A stretch of 9,495 nucleotides of DNA, from positions 1 to 9,495 of the forward strand of contig JASHWN010000472.1 of assembly GCA_030044035.1 (NCBI GenBank), in the 5' to 3' direction. The notes beneath the pieces were generated by a model that was not told the origin of the DNA, did no database searches, and saw only the letters and a program-made list of their open reading frames with translations. Position numbers and translations under genes: made by a program. The stretch comes from Xanthobacteraceae bacterium. Its GTDB lineage: Bacteria; Pseudomonadota; Alphaproteobacteria; Rhizobiales; Xanthobacteraceae. This document shows, piece after piece, positions 6,995 through 9,495 of this stretch (position 1 is its first letter; every line of letters starts with the position of its first letter).

Positions 6995-8413
6995 ATGGCC
7001 AACAAAATGTGGGGCGGACGCTTCGGCCAAAAGCCCGATCCACTGATGGAGGAGATCAACGCCTCGATCGATATCGACCGCAAGCTTTACCGGCAGGACA
7101 TCGCCGCCAGCAAGGCACATGCGGCGATGCTCGCCAAAAGCGGCATCATCACGGCGCAAGATGCAAAGAAGATCGCTCACGGTCTAGACACGATCCTGTC
7201 AGAGATCGAGGCGGGAAAATTCGCCTTCAAGCGGGCGCTCGAGGACATCCACATGAACGTGGAGAGCCGGCTCGCCGAGCTGATCGGTCCGGCGGCCGGC
7301 CGGCTGCACACGGCGCGCTCGCGCAACGACCAGGTCGCGACCGATTTCCGGCTCTGGGTCCGCGACGCCATCGACGCCATCGACGGCGCGCTCGCCGCCT
7401 ACCAGCGGGCGCTGGCGGAGCGGGCGCTGCAGCACGCTGCGACAATCATGCCGGGCTTCACCCACATGCAGACCGCGCAGCCGGTGACGTTCGGCCATCA
7501 TCTGCTGGCTTATGTGGAGATGGCGGCGCGCGACCGCGGCCGCTTCGCCGACGCGCGGGCGCGGCTCAACGAAAGCCCGCTCGGCGCCGCTGCGCTTGCC
7601 GGCACGCCGTTCCCGATCGACCGGGCGATGACCGCCAAGGATTTGGGTTTTGCCCGGCCGATGGCCAATTCGCTCGATGCCGTCGCCGACCGCGATTTTG
7701 TGCTCGAGGCGCTGTCGGCCGCCGCCATCACGGCCACGCACCTGTCGCGCTTTGCCGAAGAGATCGTGATCTGGTCGTCGCCGCTGGTCGGGCTGATTCG
7801 GTTGTCCGACCGCTTCACCACCGGCTCGTCGATCATGCCGCAAAAACGCAATCCGGACGCCGCCGAGCTTGTGCGCGCCAAGTCCGGCCGCATCGTCGGC
7901 GCGCTGCTCGGGCTGCTGACGGTGATGAAGGGGCTGCCGCTCGCCTACCAGAAGGATATGCAGGAGGATAAGGACGGCGCCATCGCCGCGTTCGAGGCTT
8001 TGGCGCTGTCGATCGCCGCCATGACCGGCATGGCGCGCGACCTGGAGCCGGACGTGGCGCGGATGCGGGCCGCCGCGGGCGAGGGCTATTCGACCGCCAC
8101 CGATTTGGCTGACTGGCTGGTGCGCGCGATAAAACTGCCGTTCCGGGAGGCCCATCATGTGACCGGCCGGATCGTTGCCAAGGCGGCCGAGGCGGGCGTT
8201 ACGCTCGACCGCTTGCCGCTGCCGGCCATGCAGGTGATCGAGCCGCGCATCACGAAGGACGTTTTCGGCGTTCTCTCGGTGGACAAATCGGTGGCCAGCC
8301 GTGCTGGTTATGGCGGTACGGCGCCCAAAAACGTGCGGGCACAGGCCAAAAGCTGGCTCAAGCGGTTGGAACGCGAGGGTTTTTCAGCGCAGGCGCAGCG
8401 CCCCAGCCGGTAA
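6995..8413 (+). CDS. argH: Argininosuccinate lyase
   Basis: A 472-aa cytosolic enzyme that splits argininosuccinate into arginine and fumarate, the last step of arginine synthesis; it works as a homotetramer. The N-terminus [10 protein letters not shown] is typical. [13 protein letters not shown], then [20 protein letters not shown], match conserved region 1. [20 protein letters not shown] contains the catalytic-region histidine H157. [12 protein letters not shown] (277-288) is the superfamily signature, with the catalytic serine loop S278-S279. Length is normal and no key residue is missing. The start at 6995 is chosen by homology to the family N-terminus; the frame is open back to 6902 but that part overlaps tlpA. 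The ribosome site is poor. It is the first gene of an apparent argH-lptM-lysA run. Confidence 0.98.
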   Translation: MANKMWGGRFGQKPDPLMEEINASIDIDRKLYRQDIAASKAHAAMLAKSGIITAQDAKKIAHGLDTILSEIEAGKFAFKRALEDIHMNVESRLAELIGPAAGRLHTARSRNDQVATDFRLWVRDAIDAIDGALAAYQRALAERALQHAATIMPGFTHMQTAQPVTFGHHLLAYVEMAARDRGRFADARARLNESPLGAAALAGTPFPIDRAMTAKDLGFARPMANSLDAVADRDFVLEALSAAAITATHLSRFAEEIVIWSSPLVGLIRLSDRFTTGSSIMPQKRNPDAAELVRAKSGRIVGALLGLLTVMKGLPLAYQKDMQEDKDGAIAAFEALALSIAAMTGMARDLEPDVARMRAAAGEGYSTATDLADWLVRAIKLPFREAHHVTGRIVAKAAEAGVTLDRLPLPAMQVIEPRITKDVFGVLSVDKSVASRAGYGGTAPKNVRAQAKSWLKRLEREGFSAQAQRPSR

Positions 8414-8519
8414 CGGGGCGGCAACGGCTTGGCAACGCGTTCGCGACAAAATCTCGCCGTGTCACGGTGGTTTGCTAGGCTCGGAGCCAGCGCGGCAATG
8501 GGGGACGGGGGAACAGGAC

Positions 8520-8804
8520 TTGGCGTGTAATCGTCTAGGCTTCGCAAGCGCGCTGGTCGTGGCGCTGGTCCTGCCGCTCGCGCTCACCGCGTGCGGCCGT
8601 AAGGGGCCGCTCGATCCGCCGCCAAGCGCCGAATTGCCGCCAGCGCCGGCCTCGAGCCTCGCGCCCGGGCAGCGAACCTATGTCGATCCGCTGACGCCGA
8701 TCGGCACCGCGCAGCAGCAAGCGCCGGTGGTGGCGACCCAAGCCTTGCCGGCGCCGACACAGCCGGCGAACAAGACCTTCATCCTCGACCCGCTGATCCG
8801 GTAG
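8520..8804 (+). CDS. lptM: LptM-like small lipoprotein
   Basis: A 94-aa lipoprotein precursor. A hydrophobic signal (LGFASALVVALVLPLALTA) leads to the lipobox LTAC, with C25 as the lipidated residue. CGRKGPLDPPP follows, matching the short CG(Q/R)KGPL motif of the LptM (YifL) family, which in E. coli helps mature the LptD lipopolysaccharide translocon. The rest is a Pro/Ala/Gln-rich tail ending TFILDPLIR. No in-frame ATG fits. The best start is TTG at 8520, with GGGGGA seven bases upstream, so rare-start use is inferred. The frame is open back to 8301, but those residues overlap argH and would destroy the signal peptide. It lies 106 bases after argH and 59 before lysA, the usual alphaproteobacterial order. 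Confidence 0.88.
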   Translation: MACNRLGFASALVVALVLPLALTACGRKGPLDPPPSAELPPAPASSLAPGQRTYVDPLTPIGTAQQQAPVVATQALPAPTQPANKTFILDPLIR

Positions 8805-8863
8805 GCCGGCTTTCGCGGCGCGTGCGCGGTGGCGAAACCCGTGCGCGCAGGCTAAACAAGGCC

Positions 8864-9495
8864 ATGCACCATTTTGCCTACCGGGGCGGCGTGCTGCACG
8901 CCGAGGACGTCGATCTTGTGGCGCTCGCCGATGCCGTCGGCACGCCGCTTTATTGCTATTCGAGCGCGACCATCGAGCGTCACTACCGCGTGTTCGCGGG
9001 TGCTTTTGCGGGCGTCGATGCGCTCATTTGCTACTCGGTCAAAGCCAATTCCAACCAGGCGGTGATCGCCACCTTGGGCCGCCTCGGCTCCGGCGTCGAC
9101 GTGGTCTCGGGCGGCGAGCTGCTTCGTGCCCGCGCCGCCGGTATCCCGCCGGACAAAATCATGTTCTCGGGCATCGGCAAAACCGCGGACGAGCTGGCGC
9201 TCGCGGTCGATGCCGGCATTCTCTGCGTCAACGTCGAATCCGAGCAGGAGCTCGCGCTCCTGTCGTCGATCGCCGCCGCCAAAGGGCGCACCGTCTGCAT
9301 TGCGGTCCGCGTCAATCCCGACATCGACGCCAAGACCCACGCCAAGATCGCGACCGGCAGGGCCGAGAACAAATTCGGCATTCCGATCAGCCGCGCGCGC
9401 GACGTTTATGCGCGGGCCGCCAAACTGCCGGGCCTGCATGTGGCCGGCGTCGACATGCATATCGGCAGCCAGATCGTCGCGCTCGATCCGTTCGG
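8864..9495 (+). CDS. lysA: Diaminopimelate decarboxylase (3' end outside window)
   Basis: A PLP enzyme that decarboxylates meso-diaminopimelate to L-lysine, the last step of lysine synthesis. The first 210 residues are present. The N-terminus MHHFAYRGGVLHAEDVDL is typical. YSVKAN carries K60, which forms the Schiff base with PLP. GVDVVSGGELLRA, FSGIGKTADEL, VRVNPDIDAKTHAKIATGRAENKFGI and MHIGSQI (H199) are the barrel motifs in order. The second, substrate-binding domain lies beyond the window. The ATG at 8864 is set by the family N-terminus; the Shine-Dalgarno is weak (AAGG close to the ATG). No defect is seen in the part present. Confidence 0.97.
   Translation, partial: MHHFAYRGGVLHAEDVDLVALADAVGTPLYCYSSATIERHYRVFAGAFAGVDALICYSVKANSNQAVIATLGRLGSGVDVVSGGELLRARAAGIPPDKIMFSGIGKTADELALAVDAGILCVNVESEQELALLSSIAAAKGRTVCIAVRVNPDIDAKTHAKIATGRAENKFGIPISRARDVYARAAKLPGLHVAGVDMHIGSQIVALDPF

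Overview
The window reads as chromosomal DNA of a high-GC alphaproteobacterium in the Rhizobiales (Hyphomicrobiales), probably near Bradyrhizobium, Rhodopseudomonas or Pseudolabrys. Three things point there: the tlpA / argH / lptM-like / lysA arrangement, the Bradyrhizobium-type cysteine pattern of TlpA, and the hairpin-rich intergenic and intragenic repeats. This is inferred from gene content and style, not from a search.

Left part (1-1902, minus strand): a nearly complete thiC (thiamine pyrimidine synthesis; its C-terminus lies beyond base 1). It is preceded by a TPP riboswitch and a good sigma70-type promoter whose predicted start falls at the first base of the aptamer. A palindromic repeat of about 95 bp sits inside thiC and is translated in frame as a proline/glycine-rich insert.

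Middle part (2085-6192): a lone plus-strand gene for a 127-aa protein with a short stretch resembling the nitrile-hydratase/NHLP leader fold. It converges on a minus-strand cluster transcribed in the order arsR-type regulator, SRPBCC/AHSA1 protein, DUF899 thioredoxin-like protein, glutathione S-transferase, and an MBL-fold protein that has lost the usual metal ligands. The regulator has a near-consensus promoter, an apparently leaderless start and a perfect 16-bp palindrome over its start codon, which suggests autorepression. Its frame runs 103 bases into the SRPBCC gene, and a T-TTT-TTG heptamer there could join the two products by a -1 frameshift. Two inverted-repeat (REP-like) elements punctuate the cluster and create false upstream start codons. 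A 65-aa YjfB-like gene is divergent from the regulator.

Right part (6243-9495): tlpA (membrane-anchored periplasmic thioredoxin) is divergent from argH (last step of arginine synthesis), with a perfect 15-bp tandem duplication between them. argH is followed on the same strand by a small LptM-type lipoprotein gene and by lysA (last step of lysine synthesis), which is cut by the window end. This is ordinary housekeeping DNA.

I found no phage, transposase, CRISPR array, tRNA or rRNA. I do not see a clearly new multi-gene system. The items most worth checking are the in-frame repeat in thiC, the possible arsR/AHSA1 frameshift fusion, the ligand-less MBL protein and the NHLP-like small protein.
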